A model generated the notes under the pieces. The model saw only the letters and a list, made by a program, of their open reading frames with translations. It had not been told where the DNA came from and did no database searches. The position numbers and the translations under genes were made by a program. Below, piece by piece: positions 43,928 to 53,193 of a stretch of 64,000 nucleotides of DNA (position 1 is the stretch's first letter; the number at the start of each line of letters is the position of its first letter). This stretch comes from CAZGSN01 sp964371655 (lineage in GTDB: Bacteria; Desulfobacterota; Binatia; HRBIN30), in assembly GCA_964371655.1 (NCBI GenBank), contig CAYJOD010000008.1, forward strand, positions 1-64,000. The letters are read 5' to 3'.

Positions 43928-44037
43928 GCGACGTTATCGACAGCTGGGACTGGGGCAAGAGTTCTATGTGAAGCCCTGTCTTGCGGAACCAGAGCCCTCT
44001 GCGCCTCGGCGTCTCTGCGGTGAACCCCGCGCTGCGT

Positions 44038-44892
44038 CTACTTCGTCTCGGGCTCCATCATGTCGGCCATAATGTGCCCGATCATTTCGTTGGCCTCGCT
44101 GCCGAAGATGGGGGCGATGTCGAGGGCTTTGCCGAGGTAATCGAGCTCGGCACGCCGCCACGGCAGGGGCGCTGGGGCTTGCAGCATGTTGTCGCGCTTG
44201 AGCTCCTCGATCACCTGCGGATCGCGCGGGAACGGTTGTCCGCATTTGTTGAGGGCGTAGCGTGTCTCGAAGTCGAGGCGCGGCCTCTGCCCGCCGGCTT
44301 CGGGCGACTCGGCCGGATAACCAACGGTCTGCACTGCGAGAACCTTCGTGTCCTCGGGCAGGGCGAGCAGACGCTTGAGCTTCTTGTGTGCCGGAACCCC
44401 GATCAAACAGGTGCCCAGGCCTTGCTCGAAGGCCATCAACGTCGCCTGCGCGATGCCCTGGCCGCAATCCATTTCCGTCATGCCGCCGGCCTTCATCGCT
44501 TCCATGCCGCCCTGGAAGAACGGGATCAGCGACTCGTCGAGGTAACGGTGGCTCTCGTCCTTATCGACCCCAACGGCGCCGGCCTCGACCAGCTCGTGCA
44601 GGCGATCGCCCTGCACCGCGAGCGCGCCCCAGTCGACGTACCAGACGATGAGCACCGGGGCGAGACGCAGCTGGAAGCCGGCAATCGCCGACCCCGGCGG
44701 CAAAGCGTCGATGACTTCCTTGGGCGCCGTGGCGCGCTCGATCACCACCGCACGCAGCGCCTGCACGTTTCCCCAAAACGACGCCAGCGACGCCGCCTCG
44801 AGCATGCGCTGAATCTTCTCCCGCTCCACCGGCTTATGCGGGAGCAGGAAGCGCATCGATCTCCTGTTTCCGATCGCTTGTCTCAATTCCAT
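44038..44892 (-). CDS. Nitroreductase-family protein
   Basis: A 284-residue FMN-dependent nitroreductase-like protein. The N-terminal MELRQAIGNRRSMRF is the usual FMN-binding start and MDCGQGIAQATLMAFEQGLGTCLIG the central helix with the second FMN contact. It is longer than typical 200-residue nitroreductases; the last 90 residues (YPAESPEAGGQRPRLDFETRYALNKCGQPF onward) are a variable tail. It reduces nitro or quinone-type substrates or serves as a reductive enzyme in biosynthesis; substrate unknown. GAGGAGG site before the start. It is divergent from the second beta subunit gene. Confidence 0.87.
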   Translation of the reverse strand: MELRQAIGNRRSMRFLLPHKPVEREKIQRMLEAASLASFWGNVQALRAVVIERATAPKEVIDALPPGSAIAGFQLRLAPVLIVWYVDWGALAVQGDRLHELVEAGAVGVDKDESHRYLDESLIPFFQGGMEAMKAGGMTEMDCGQGIAQATLMAFEQGLGTCLIGVPAHKKLKRLLALPEDTKVLAVQTVGYPAESPEAGGQRPRLDFETRYALNKCGQPFPRDPQVIEELKRDNMLQAPAPLPWRRAELDYLGKALDIAPIFGSEANEMIGHIMADMMEPETK

Positions 44893-45104
44893 GATCGTTC
44901 CTCCTCGGATTCAATGTTGCGGTGCGCGCAGCCAGCGCCAAGCAGACACTGCGAGTCGCAGTCTGCCTGTGTCTCGGGGCAATGTGAATCACCGGGATCA
45001 ACGTCTTGAAAGAATGCAAGGGACCGAAGGGCAAAGGGGTCAGGGGCAAAGGGAAAAACGATCGTCGGTATTCGTTCCCTCTGAGCCTACCCGGTTTGCC
45101 GGCG

Positions 45105-45150
45105 CTGAAAGGGTACCCACAAGGGGTACCCCTACCGGATTTCACGCAGG
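45105..45150. repeat. GGGTACCC foldback
   Basis: GGGTACC CACAAG GGGTACCC forms a hairpin with a CACAAG loop. Similar intergenic units occur in many draft genomes. Confidence 0.6.
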
Positions 45151-45155
45151 TTGTA

Positions 45156-45177
45156 GGGGCAACCTCGTGGTTGCCCC
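45156..45177. repeat. GGGGCAACC hairpin
   Basis: GGGGCAACC TCGT GGTTGCCCC is a perfect 9-bp stem with a 4-nt loop. Confidence 0.7.
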
Positions 45178-45321
45178 AGCCCGCCGGCGACCGGTTGCCC
45201 GCCAACGGCTGCAATCATCCCGTTGCCTGACCGGCATCATGGTCTGGGCTGGCCAAGGGCGCACAACGGTGCGGCTATGAGGTTGGGCGTGGCGTAGAGA
45301 ACGACTCGGACGGAGGCCACC

Positions 45322-46359
45322 ATGACGGCTGCGAAATACGGAGAAGGACACCAGCTCGCTTGGGTTTTCGATCTCAACCGCTGCATCGGTTGCCAGACCT
45401 GTTCGGTAGCGTGCAAGGTTCTGTGGACCCAAGGTGACGGCACCGACAACATGTGGTGGTGCAGCGTCAACACGCAACCGGGCCGCGGCACACCGCGCGA
45501 CTACGAGGACATGGGTGGCGGTTACGACGCCGGCGGCAAGTTGACTCTCGGGCGCCAGCCCGACGCCGCCGAGCTCGGCACCACCTGGAGCTTCAACTTC
45601 GAGCAAGTCTACGCCTCCGGCACGGCGCAGCAGGAGTTCCTGCATCCAAGTGGCGCGGCGCCGACGTGGGGCATGAACTGGGACGAAGATCAGGGCGCCG
45701 GCGTCTATCCCAACGCTTACTTCTTTTACCTGCCGCGCATCTGCAATCACTGCACGCGGCCGGCGTGCGTCGAAGCCTGCCCGAACGCCGCCATGTACAA
45801 ACGCCGCGAAGACGGCTTGGTGCTGCGCGATGAGGACAAGTGCCGCGGCTCGAAGCAGTGTATCCGCGCCTGCCCGTACAAGAAGATCTATTTCAATCCC
45901 GTTCGTCAGGTGAGCCAGCATTGCATCGGCTGCTTCCCCCGCATCGAGAAGGGGGTAGCGCCCGCTTGTGCGCGCCAATGCGCCGGACGCGCGGTGTTCG
46001 TGGGCTTCATCGACGACAAGAACAGCGCGGTCCACAAGCTCGTGCGGCGTTGGAAACTGGCCTTGCCGCTGCACGCGGAGTGGAACACGGAACCCAACGT
46101 ATTCTACATCCCGCCGCTGTCGCCGCCGCAAATCAGGTCCGACGGCTCCCTCGATGAATCCGAGCGCCGCGTGCCGATCAGCTACCTGCAATCGCTCTTC
46201 GGCCCGCGGGTGGGTGCCGCCATGCAGACTCTCGAAGGCGAAATGGCCAAACGCCGGCGCGGCGAGCCTTCCGAGATCGTCAAGACGCTGATCGCGTACG
46301 AGTGGAAGGAGATGCTCGGTCCGTTTACCCGCGATCCAGCCGAGCTCACATGGAAATGA
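45322..46359 (+). CDS. Molybdoenzyme beta subunit, iron-sulfur, copy 2
   Basis: A 345-residue paralogue of the 29641 product with the same four cluster motifs: Cys21/24/27/31 (CIGCQTCSVACK), CNHCTRPACVEACP, CRGSKQCIRACPYKK and CIGC...CARQC. In the third motif Ser replaces the expected cysteine, so this subunit also should carry one [3Fe-4S]. It precedes an alpha subunit gene but with 366 bp between them, holding a hairpin element, so coupling is looser than in copy 1. Confidence 0.93.
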   Translation: MTAAKYGEGHQLAWVFDLNRCIGCQTCSVACKVLWTQGDGTDNMWWCSVNTQPGRGTPRDYEDMGGGYDAGGKLTLGRQPDAAELGTTWSFNFEQVYASGTAQQEFLHPSGAAPTWGMNWDEDQGAGVYPNAYFFYLPRICNHCTRPACVEACPNAAMYKRREDGLVLRDEDKCRGSKQCIRACPYKKIYFNPVRQVSQHCIGCFPRIEKGVAPACARQCAGRAVFVGFIDDKNSAVHKLVRRWKLALPLHAEWNTEPNVFYIPPLSPPQIRSDGSLDESERRVPISYLQSLFGPRVGAAMQTLEGEMAKRRRGEPSEIVKTLIAYEWKEMLGPFTRDPAELTWK

Positions 46360-46725
46360 GCCGAGGTTTCGATGAGCAGATGAAAGACTGGGCGATTTCG
46401 GACTTGTTGCGTATTGCAAAAGCGAAAGGAGCAAATCCGCAGATGACACAGATGACGCAGATGAGTACTGCGCTTCGCAAAGGGCCACAAAGTCGGGATC
46501 TGCGTCATCTGTGGATTGTTCTTCGGCAGCTGTCGGATTGTCTATTTCTTTCGCAACGCTCAATAGCTCGCTGCGCTCGCAATGCTGATAACGCCAAAGG
46601 GATCGAGGGGCAGAGAGGAGGAAATTCTGGATTGCTCTTTGTCCGTGACCCCTTTGCCCCTCCGTCCCTCAGCGCTTGCGTAGTTTCCGAGAGCTCGAAT
46701 TAAGACGGCCCACGAGGAGAGACCC
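46360..46725. other. Spacer between beta and alpha genes, copy 2
   Basis: No gene is supported; a hairpin element lies at 46434-46517. GAGGAGAG precedes the alpha ATG. Such a spacer inside a subunit pair is odd and suggests the hairpin was inserted later. Confidence 0.65.
46434..46517. repeat. CAGATGAC hairpin element
   Basis: AATCCGCAGATGACACAGAT and GATCTGCGTCATCTGTGGATT form an inverted pair. In layout it is like the CACGGAT elements but with repeats of the type CAGATGA. Confidence 0.7.
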
Positions 46726-49548
46726 ATGGAAGACGCCACCCGTACCGTTGTTCGTGCCTACGAAAAGGCCTTGGCGCGCGTGCCGCGTCCGGCGACGGAG
46801 GATCGTTACCGAGATATCTGGCGCTGGGACAAGGTCGTGTGGGGGACGCACACCGTCGACTGCTACCCCGGCAATTGCCCGATGCGCGTCTACGTGCGCG
46901 ACGGCAAGATCGTGCGCGAGGAGCAAGCTGGGAACTTCCCGGTCATTGAAAAGGGCGTGCCCGACATGAACCCGCTCGGTTGCCAGAAGGGTGCTTGCTG
47001 GAGCCAGACCATCGATGCGCCTGACCGCCTGTTGTTCCCGTTGCGGCGAGCCGGCGAGCGCGGCGAAGGGAAGTGGCAGCGGGTGAGCTGGGACGAGGCG
47101 CTTACCGCCATCGCCGACTCCATGCTCGACGCGATTCAAGAGCAAGGACCCGAGTCGATCATCGAGCTGCTGGGTGCCGAAGGCGTGCCGTGGAACATGG
47201 TGGGGTTGGGGCGACTGTTTCGCATGGTCGGTGCGCTGGTCACCGATGTGAACGCCGAGATCAACGATTTCAGCCCCGGGCTCTACCTCACCTTCGGCAA
47301 GTTCAACCTATGCAGCAGTCTCGACGACGCCTTTCACTCCGAGCTGATTCTCATCTTCCAGGCCAACCCGGTGTACACGGTCATGGCGTCGTACCACTAC
47401 ATGGTCGAGGCACGTTACAACGGCGCCGAGGTCGTGATCTTCGCGCCGGACAATAGCCCGTCGACGCAGCTGGTGGATTGCCATTTGCCGGTGCGACCCG
47501 GGACCGATGCCGCCTGGGCTCTGTCGATGTGCAAGGTGATCATCGACGAAGGCATCTACAACGCCTCCTTCGTGAAGGAGCAGACGGACCTGCCGTTCCT
47601 GGCGCGCATCGACACTGGACATTTCCTGCGCGCCAGTGATCTGCACGAGGGCGGCAGCGAGGAACAGTTCTACGTCTTCGATGAGCGCAGCCGCGTTGTG
47701 GTCGAGGCGCCGCGCGCCTCGCTCGCGCTTGGCGAGATGCAGCCGGCTCTTTACGGCCGCTATGACGTGAACCTCGCGGATGGGACGCGGGTTGCCGTGA
47801 CCCCGGTGTTCGAACTGCTGCGCGAGCAGCTGAAGGGGTACGATCCGGAATCGGCCGCCAAGATCTGTGGCGTGCATCCGGATCAGATTCGCAGGCTGGC
47901 GCGCAAGGCGGCGACCAAGCGCACGGCGGTATGGGCCGGCGGCACCGCGCTCAAGTATTTCCACGGCGACTTGATGGTGCGCTCGGTGACCTTGCTCTTG
48001 GGTCTCACCGGCAACTGGGGGCGCAAGGGGACGGGCATCGGTTGCTGGTCGATCGGGATGTTCGACGGCATGATGCTGCTCGCACAAAAAGAGCGCGCGG
48101 GTACGGAGGCGACGCGCGAGTTCCTGGCGATGCGCGACGGCATGATGGCAGCCCTGCGCGCCGAGGATCCAACCCGTACGGAGGAGATGTGTCGCATCGA
48201 AATGGTGTGCCGCATGGCCGGCCTAGGTGGGATGATTCCTCCCGCCTTCTTCTGGTACCGCCACTGCGGCTATCGCGACAACTGGAACCGCAAGGAATGG
48301 GGCGACCCGACCATGACGCGCCCCTTCGATGACTATATGCGTGAGGCGATGGAGAAGGGGTGGTGGCAGGACGTGGCGCTACCCCAGCAGGATACTCCGC
48401 CACGGGTGTTGCTGCAGGCCGGCGGCAACACCTTGCGGCGCGTCCGCGGCGGCCAGAACATGCTTCTCAAACATCTGTGGCCGCAGCTGAAGACCATCGT
48501 CACTATGGATTTTCGCATGAGTACGACGGCGCTGCAGTCCGACTTCGTCCTGCCGGTTGCCAATCACTACGAAGCGCCGCGCTTTCATATCCCGTCGCCG
48601 CACATGCTCACGCTCATCTATTCGGATCGTGCCACGGCAGCGGCGGGGGAGGCGAAGACGGAGTGGGAGATCGCACGCCTGCTGGCGGCCAAGCTCAGCG
48701 AGCGGGCGCAGGCGCGCGGGTTCACCGAGTACCGCAGCCGGCGTGGCATGTCGTATGACCTCAGCGACCTTACCCGGCGCTTCACCCTCGATGGGGCGCT
48801 GGTCACCGAAGAGGACGCGTCGGAGGAGATGCTCGCCGACACCGTTGTGTGCGGAACGATTCCAGAGGGCACCGATCTGCAGGCGATGCGCGAGAAAGGC
48901 TACATGCGCTTCACCGACTGGGGCATCTCGCCTTTCGCGATCAACCAGGCCAGCGATCTCAAGGCGGACGAGACCCACGCCCACTCGCGCTGGCACGTCG
49001 AGAAGAAGCTGCCGTATCCAACCCTGACACGGCGGGCGCAGTTCTACATCGAGCATGACTGGTTCCTCGAAGCCGGCGAGGCGCTGCCGACGCACAAAGA
49101 GAATCCGAAGATGGGCGGCGATCATCCGTTCGTCCTCACCAGCGGACACAACCGCTGGAGCATCCATTCGATGAACACCACCAATCCGCTCTTGCTGCGC
49201 ACCCATCGCGGCCAGCCGCATGCCGTGATCAACAGTGACGATGCGCACGCGCGCGGCATCAAGGATGGCGATGAGGTGCGGGTGTGGAACGACATGGGCG
49301 AGTTCCTGGTGCCGGCGAAGGTGGCGCCCAACGTCATGCCCGGGCAGGTGATCGTCTACAACGGTTGGGAGCCGTACATGTTCCGCAAGTGGCGTGGACC
49401 GATGGACATCGAGCCCGGCCTGGTGAAGTGGCTGCACCTCGCCGGCGGCTACGGCCACCTGCGCTACTGGGCTCTGCAATGGCAGCCGACGCCGGTCGAT
49501 CGCGCCGTGCGGGTCAACATCGAGAAGTCGAAGACAGCGGCGGCGTAG
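46726..49548 (+). CDS. Molybdopterin oxidoreductase alpha subunit (class II), copy 2
   Basis: A 940-residue paralogue of the 30744 product. The FS0 motif is H42-x3-C46-x4-C51-x34-C86 and the likely Mo-ligand is Asp181 (EINDFSPGLYLTFGK). It shares long stretches such as MNPLGCQKGACW and GGNTLRRVRGGQN. The extra 40 N-terminal residues carry no Tat motif. The first subunit shows HCVDCFPNNC and this one HTVDCYPGNC, so substrate or cofactor environment may differ. It lies before the Cys-dense ferredoxin gene at 49735, separated by an inverted hexamer repeat. Confidence 0.93.
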   Translation: MEDATRTVVRAYEKALARVPRPATEDRYRDIWRWDKVVWGTHTVDCYPGNCPMRVYVRDGKIVREEQAGNFPVIEKGVPDMNPLGCQKGACWSQTIDAPDRLLFPLRRAGERGEGKWQRVSWDEALTAIADSMLDAIQEQGPESIIELLGAEGVPWNMVGLGRLFRMVGALVTDVNAEINDFSPGLYLTFGKFNLCSSLDDAFHSELILIFQANPVYTVMASYHYMVEARYNGAEVVIFAPDNSPSTQLVDCHLPVRPGTDAAWALSMCKVIIDEGIYNASFVKEQTDLPFLARIDTGHFLRASDLHEGGSEEQFYVFDERSRVVVEAPRASLALGEMQPALYGRYDVNLADGTRVAVTPVFELLREQLKGYDPESAAKICGVHPDQIRRLARKAATKRTAVWAGGTALKYFHGDLMVRSVTLLLGLTGNWGRKGTGIGCWSIGMFDGMMLLAQKERAGTEATREFLAMRDGMMAALRAEDPTRTEEMCRIEMVCRMAGLGGMIPPAFFWYRHCGYRDNWNRKEWGDPTMTRPFDDYMREAMEKGWWQDVALPQQDTPPRVLLQAGGNTLRRVRGGQNMLLKHLWPQLKTIVTMDFRMSTTALQSDFVLPVANHYEAPRFHIPSPHMLTLIYSDRATAAAGEAKTEWEIARLLAAKLSERAQARGFTEYRSRRGMSYDLSDLTRRFTLDGALVTEEDASEEMLADTVVCGTIPEGTDLQAMREKGYMRFTDWGISPFAINQASDLKADETHAHSRWHVEKKLPYPTLTRRAQFYIEHDWFLEAGEALPTHKENPKMGGDHPFVLTSGHNRWSIHSMNTTNPLLLRTHRGQPHAVINSDDAHARGIKDGDEVRVWNDMGEFLVPAKVAPNVMPGQVIVYNGWEPYMFRKWRGPMDIEPGLVKWLHLAGGYGHLRYWALQWQPTPVDRAVRVNIEKSKTAAA

Positions 49549-49629
49549 CGTGGTGAGTTGTAGGTTCGCAGAAGACAATGAAGAATCATCACCCTCGCAG
49601 CGGTCCACTCTTTCGGGGAGAAGGCTCAG

Positions 49630-49694
49630 GCAGAGGCTTAGGCAGAGGCATAGGGGGGAGACCTAAGCCTCTGCCTATGCCTCGCCTATGCCTC
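49630..49694. repeat. Hexamer-built inverted repeat
   Basis: AGGCTTAGGCAGAGGCATAGG (49634-49654, one character over twenty long, two mismatches) faces CCTAAGCCTCTGCC... (49662-49682), then GCCTATGCCTC repeats. The units are AGGCNN hexamers. It could terminate the alpha transcript or be a simple-sequence remnant. Confidence 0.65.
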
Positions 49695-49734
49695 GACGAA
49701 TTCCAGTTCGCCGCCAGATAAGGAGATCATTGCA

Positions 49735-51051
49735 ATGGGTCATCTGAATCACGTCAAGGAAGAGTATCGCGCCCTGGTCAAACGTTTGGAGGCAGGCGCG
49801 GTGGCGATGCCCGAGCCCAAGGATCCGCGCGCGTGGCAGGGGTGGAAGGAAATCCTCGAGATTCTGTACACAACCGAGGACGCCGAGTTGGCGGCGAGGA
49901 TGCCCGTCGCTCCGACGGAGCTCCACGATCTTGCGGCCTATTTCGGCAGCAGCGTCGAGTCCCTCAAACCTCGCCTCGATGCGATGTGCGACAAGGGACT
50001 GGTTCTCGATCTGGTCAATCCCCAGACGGGCAGCGCCAAGTATGTTCTATCGCCGCCGGTCGTCGGATTCTTCGAGTTCTCGTTGATGCGCGTCAGCGAC
50101 GGCATCCCCAAGAAGCGCATGGCCGAGGCCTTGGAGGCATACACGCACTGGGACGACGCCTTTGCGCGCGAGGCCTTCGGCGGCGACACCGTGGTCGGGC
50201 GCAGCCTAGTGCACGAGACCGGGCTCGGCGACGACGCGCTCCCCGATGTCCTCGAGTGGGAGCGTGCCACTGCCATCATTTCGAGTGCGCGCTCGTGGGC
50301 GGTGGCCATGTGCTATTGCCGGCACAAGGCCGAGCACCTGGGGAAGCCATGCGACGCGCCTAAAGAAGCCTGCCTGTCGCTCGACGGCGGTGCCGACTTC
50401 ATCGCCCGGCGCGGCTTCGGACGCGCCATCGAGAAGTCGGAGGCGCTCGACATCATGACCGCTGCGCGCGAGAGCGGTCTCGTCCAGATCGCCGACAATG
50501 TCCGCAGCAAGCCCACCTATCTGTGTAACTGCTGCGGTTGCTGCTGCGGCCAGCTCGACGCCATCAACCGTTTCGGCCTCCCGGCGGTGAACCCGAGCGG
50601 CTTCGTGCCTCGCTGTGACCTCGACAAGTGCAGCGGCTGCTCGCGCTGCTCGCGCGCCTGCCCGATCACGGCGATCACGATGACCGCGCAGCGGGTGCAA
50701 GCGCGGCGCAAGAACGACCTGCATCCGATCCTCGATGCGGAGCGCTGCATCGGCTGCGGCGTGTGCGCCGATACGTGTAAGAAAGACGCGATGAAGATGA
50801 CACGCCGCGACGACCAGCCGCATGTGCCGCGCAACGTCATCGAGCGCAGCTTGCGCATGGCGATCGAGCGTGGCCGCCTCGGCCAGCTTCTGTACGAGAT
50901 GGGTGGCAGTCTCGGCAATGGCTTCCTGAACCAGGCCTTGCGCACGATCGTGAGCCTTCCCGGCGCGCAGCGGGTCCTGGCCAACGAGCAAGTCGGCTCG
51001 CGCTTCCTACGCGCCGCCTTGGCCAGAGTCCCGGATTCGATGGGGGAGTAG
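49735..51051 (+). CDS. Cys-dense two-cluster ferredoxin-like protein with N-terminal helical domain
   Basis: A 438-residue cytoplasmic protein. Residues 1-130 include a winged-helix-like part (ILYTTEDAELAARMPVAPTELHDLAAYFGSSVESL...KGLVLDLVNP). A remarkable LCNCCGCCCG motif covers 263-272 (Cys264/266/267/269/270/271), then two 4Fe-4S sites: Cys299/302/305/309 (CSGCSRCSRAC) and Cys338/341/344/348 (CIGCGVCADTC). It resembles 4Fe-4S proteins found near anaerobic hydrocarbon and steroid enzymes. It follows the second alpha subunit and may carry its electrons, replacing the missing membrane gamma subunit; that is inference. Confidence 0.82.
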   Translation: MGHLNHVKEEYRALVKRLEAGAVAMPEPKDPRAWQGWKEILEILYTTEDAELAARMPVAPTELHDLAAYFGSSVESLKPRLDAMCDKGLVLDLVNPQTGSAKYVLSPPVVGFFEFSLMRVSDGIPKKRMAEALEAYTHWDDAFAREAFGGDTVVGRSLVHETGLGDDALPDVLEWERATAIISSARSWAVAMCYCRHKAEHLGKPCDAPKEACLSLDGGADFIARRGFGRAIEKSEALDIMTAARESGLVQIADNVRSKPTYLCNCCGCCCGQLDAINRFGLPAVNPSGFVPRCDLDKCSGCSRCSRACPITAITMTAQRVQARRKNDLHPILDAERCIGCGVCADTCKKDAMKMTRRDDQPHVPRNVIERSLRMAIERGRLGQLLYEMGGSLGNGFLNQALRTIVSLPGAQRVLANEQVGSRFLRAALARVPDSMGE

Positions 51052-51146
51052 GGGGCGACCGCACTCCACAGGCCGAAGACATCAATTGGCACCGCGGATG
51101 GACCCAGCGCGGGCTAACGCCAGCAACCCAACGTCGGATCTCCCCG

Positions 51147-51250
51147 TGTGTCATTCCGAGCCATCGCAATTCCGCGGCGAGGAATCTTCCGGGTCCCGCC
51201 GCGCTTCCGACATTCCACTGCAGATTCCTCGCTTTCGCTCGGAATGACCG
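51147..51250. repeat. TCATTCCGAGC inverted-repeat element
   Basis: TCATTCCGAGC...GCGAGGAATCT at the left and AGATTCCTCGC...GCTCGGAATGA at the right form a foldback of about 100 bp. Confidence 0.7.
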
Positions 51251-51300
51251 TTTGAGGCTGCGGGGAAATTTGCGCGGGCCGACAAGAAACGAAACGTCTG

Positions 51301-51437
51301 TTACACGGATTCACGCGGATTACCGGTACTTAGGCTCGGGTGCGCAGGCATTGAAATGTGTTGAGCCACCGAAGGACCAATCAGCAAGTTTTGCAAGCTA
51401 CTTTTGCTTCATCCGCGTCCATCCGCGCTTCAACTGT
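51301..51437 (-). repeat. Dispersed intergenic repeat, copy 2 (inverted)
   Basis: Reverse-complement match to 8185-8312 over about 125 bp, with blocks GCTGATTGGTC and CCGCGGATG-like ends. Confidence 0.75.
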
Positions 51438-51535
51438 ACAGGCGGAACGCGCGATGAGGTTCAGCGTGACATGCGGGAGGCGATCGCATTTCACCTCGAA
51501 GGCAGGCGACTTGAGGGCATCTCGACGTCGTCGGC

Positions 51536-53038
51536 TCAGCCGGCGCGCGGCGCGCGGCCTTCCATGTCTTCGAAGACCAGCCCTGCGGTGTTGTAGCCCG
51601 AGGCCATAGCGCCGTTGAAGCCGGCGCCGGGGAACGTCCACGCTCCAGCGAGATAGAGCCCGGGAATCGACGTGCGCGGTGCGGGGCGGAAGATACTGTG
51701 ACTGGTCGGCGTGTAGGCGTAGCCGTAGATCGAGCCCAGCGGGTTCCACGAGTAGCGTCCCATGGTGTGCGGTGTGCCGGTCTCGCGCACCTCGATGCGA
51801 TCGCGCACGTCGGGGATCATCTCGGCAAGTCGGTCGATCAGGTACTCTTCGACCTCCTGCTTTCTCTCCCGGTAGGTCGCCTCATCAAGATTCACCCACA
51901 GCGCCCCGTTGGCGATCACCGTCGAGTGCAGCACCGAACGGCCCGGCGGCACGTGGCCGGGGTCGGCAAGGTTGTGGTTGCCCATCAGCCAGCCGCAGGC
52001 GCGGTAGTCGCCACGCTCAACCGCGTTCCACTCGGCGTCCAGATCGTAGGTAACGTTGAAGAAGCCGCCGCGATCGCGCAGGCCGAGCTCGAAGGCGTCG
52101 CCGCGAATGCCGAGGTAGGTCTGATGGAGCGAACAGGCCAGAGGCAGGCCGTCGACGCGCTCGAGATCCTCACGGCCCAGGGCCGGATCGTCGAGGAGAC
52201 GATGAAAGGTGAGCGGTGCGGCCGCATTGCTGACCACGGCAGAAGCGTGGAAGGTTCCGCGCTTGGCGGTCTCGACGGCAACGACGCGTCCGGCTGTGGT
52301 CACAATACGCGAGACCTCGGTCTTGAGCAGCACCTTGCCGCGGTTCTCCTCGATGACGCTGACGAAGGCGTTGGAGAGCGCCTGGCCTCCGCCCTTGACG
52401 TAGAAGCAGCCGCCGAAATGAAAGCTGCTCCACATGATGGCGTACATGAAGGCGCTTACCTGGGAAGGAACCAAGCCAAGGTACCCCCACAAGGTTGCGA
52501 AGATCGCGGCGATGCGCTCGTCGCGCACATGGTTGTCGACGAACTCCTGAAGCGACAGGCCCATGCTCGCCATGGCGTCGGACGACAACACCCCGGAGTC
52601 GCTTTCGTCGATACCGCGCAGGGTCGCGAAGAGGTCGCGAATGCCACCGGCGTGCTCAGGGTAGGTGTCGCGTAGCAGCGCTTCGTACGCACTGGCGTCG
52701 GCGGGTATCTGTAGATCGTGGGCCGGGCCGCGTGTGCGGTAAGCGATGTCGAACTGGTTGAGACCGATCCGCTGGAGCACGCCAAGCTCCGTGAGGATCT
52801 TGTGCATCGAACGGCCGGGCGTGAGATTGCCGGTTTGGTGCAGGGCGACGTCGAAGTCGTAAACGATGTCGGTCCCCTTCACCTTGCGCAAGAAATGATG
52901 GGCGTAGCCGCCGGGGAAGACATGCTGCTCGAGCACGAGAACGCGCAAGCCGGCTTTCGCCATGCGTGCCGCCGCCGACAAGCCGCCGAGTCCGGAGCCG
53001 ACGACGATCACATCCCAATGCGTATCGATTCCTGTCAT
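51536..53038 (-). CDS. Phytoene desaturase/carotenoid isomerase-like FAD-dependent oxidoreductase
   Basis: A 500-residue flavoprotein of the CrtI/CrtISO/all-trans-retinol saturase group. FAD site: G14-x-G16-x-x-G19 (VVGSGLGGLSAAA) with Glu37 at the end of strand 2 (VLVLEQH), then FPGGYAHHF typical of this group. A C-terminal FAD motif reads GLYLAGAWTFPGAGFNGAMASGYNTAG. Enzymes of the group desaturate or isomerise polyene or lipid chains; substrate unknown. No other carotenoid gene is near. AGGAG site before the start. It faces the ferredoxin gene tail-to-tail. Confidence 0.85.
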   Translation of the reverse strand: MTGIDTHWDVIVVGSGLGGLSAAARMAKAGLRVLVLEQHVFPGGYAHHFLRKVKGTDIVYDFDVALHQTGNLTPGRSMHKILTELGVLQRIGLNQFDIAYRTRGPAHDLQIPADASAYEALLRDTYPEHAGGIRDLFATLRGIDESDSGVLSSDAMASMGLSLQEFVDNHVRDERIAAIFATLWGYLGLVPSQVSAFMYAIMWSSFHFGGCFYVKGGGQALSNAFVSVIEENRGKVLLKTEVSRIVTTAGRVVAVETAKRGTFHASAVVSNAAAPLTFHRLLDDPALGREDLERVDGLPLACSLHQTYLGIRGDAFELGLRDRGGFFNVTYDLDAEWNAVERGDYRACGWLMGNHNLADPGHVPPGRSVLHSTVIANGALWVNLDEATYRERKQEVEEYLIDRLAEMIPDVRDRIEVRETGTPHTMGRYSWNPLGSIYGYAYTPTSHSIFRPAPRTSIPGLYLAGAWTFPGAGFNGAMASGYNTAGLVFEDMEGRAPRAG

Positions 53039-53193
53039 GCCTCAACTCCTGCCCGACGGTGCTGCGATTGTAAGGTGCGCGGACGCTATCAACCTGCCGT
53101 TCTTGTGGCAACCAAAGAGCCTTGCGCGTTGCTTCGAGGCGTTGACCGCCTGACCCTGGCCTCTACGAATCTCCTGCGGCTGCGCGGCGCGCT

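Larger units (their letters stand above)
43616..44037. other. Intergenic stretch with two hairpin elements
   Basis: No gene. It contains the CACGGAT element at 43630-43740 and the GGGCCGG hairpin at 43877-43927. Confidence 0.7.
44893..45321. other. Divergent spacer with hairpin repeats
   Basis: No gene. Two short foldback sequences lie at about 45100-45180. No operator like the one at 29586 is visible before the second molybdoenzyme pair. GGAGG precedes the ATG at 45322. Confidence 0.6.
51052..51535. other. Intergenic stretch with two dispersed repeats
   Basis: No gene. GTCATTCCGAGC...GAGGAATCT and AGATTCCTCGC...GCTCGGAATGAC (51147-51250) form an inverted pair. The dispersed repeat at 51301-51437 is the partner of 8185-8312. 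Confidence 0.65.

Noticed and set aside
45142..46563. 473-residue minus-strand frame over the second beta gene
   Set aside because: Antisense to a well-supported four-cluster iron-sulfur subunit.
48379..49608. 409-residue minus-strand frame across the second alpha gene
   Set aside because: Antisense shadow with no recognisable motif and no start site.
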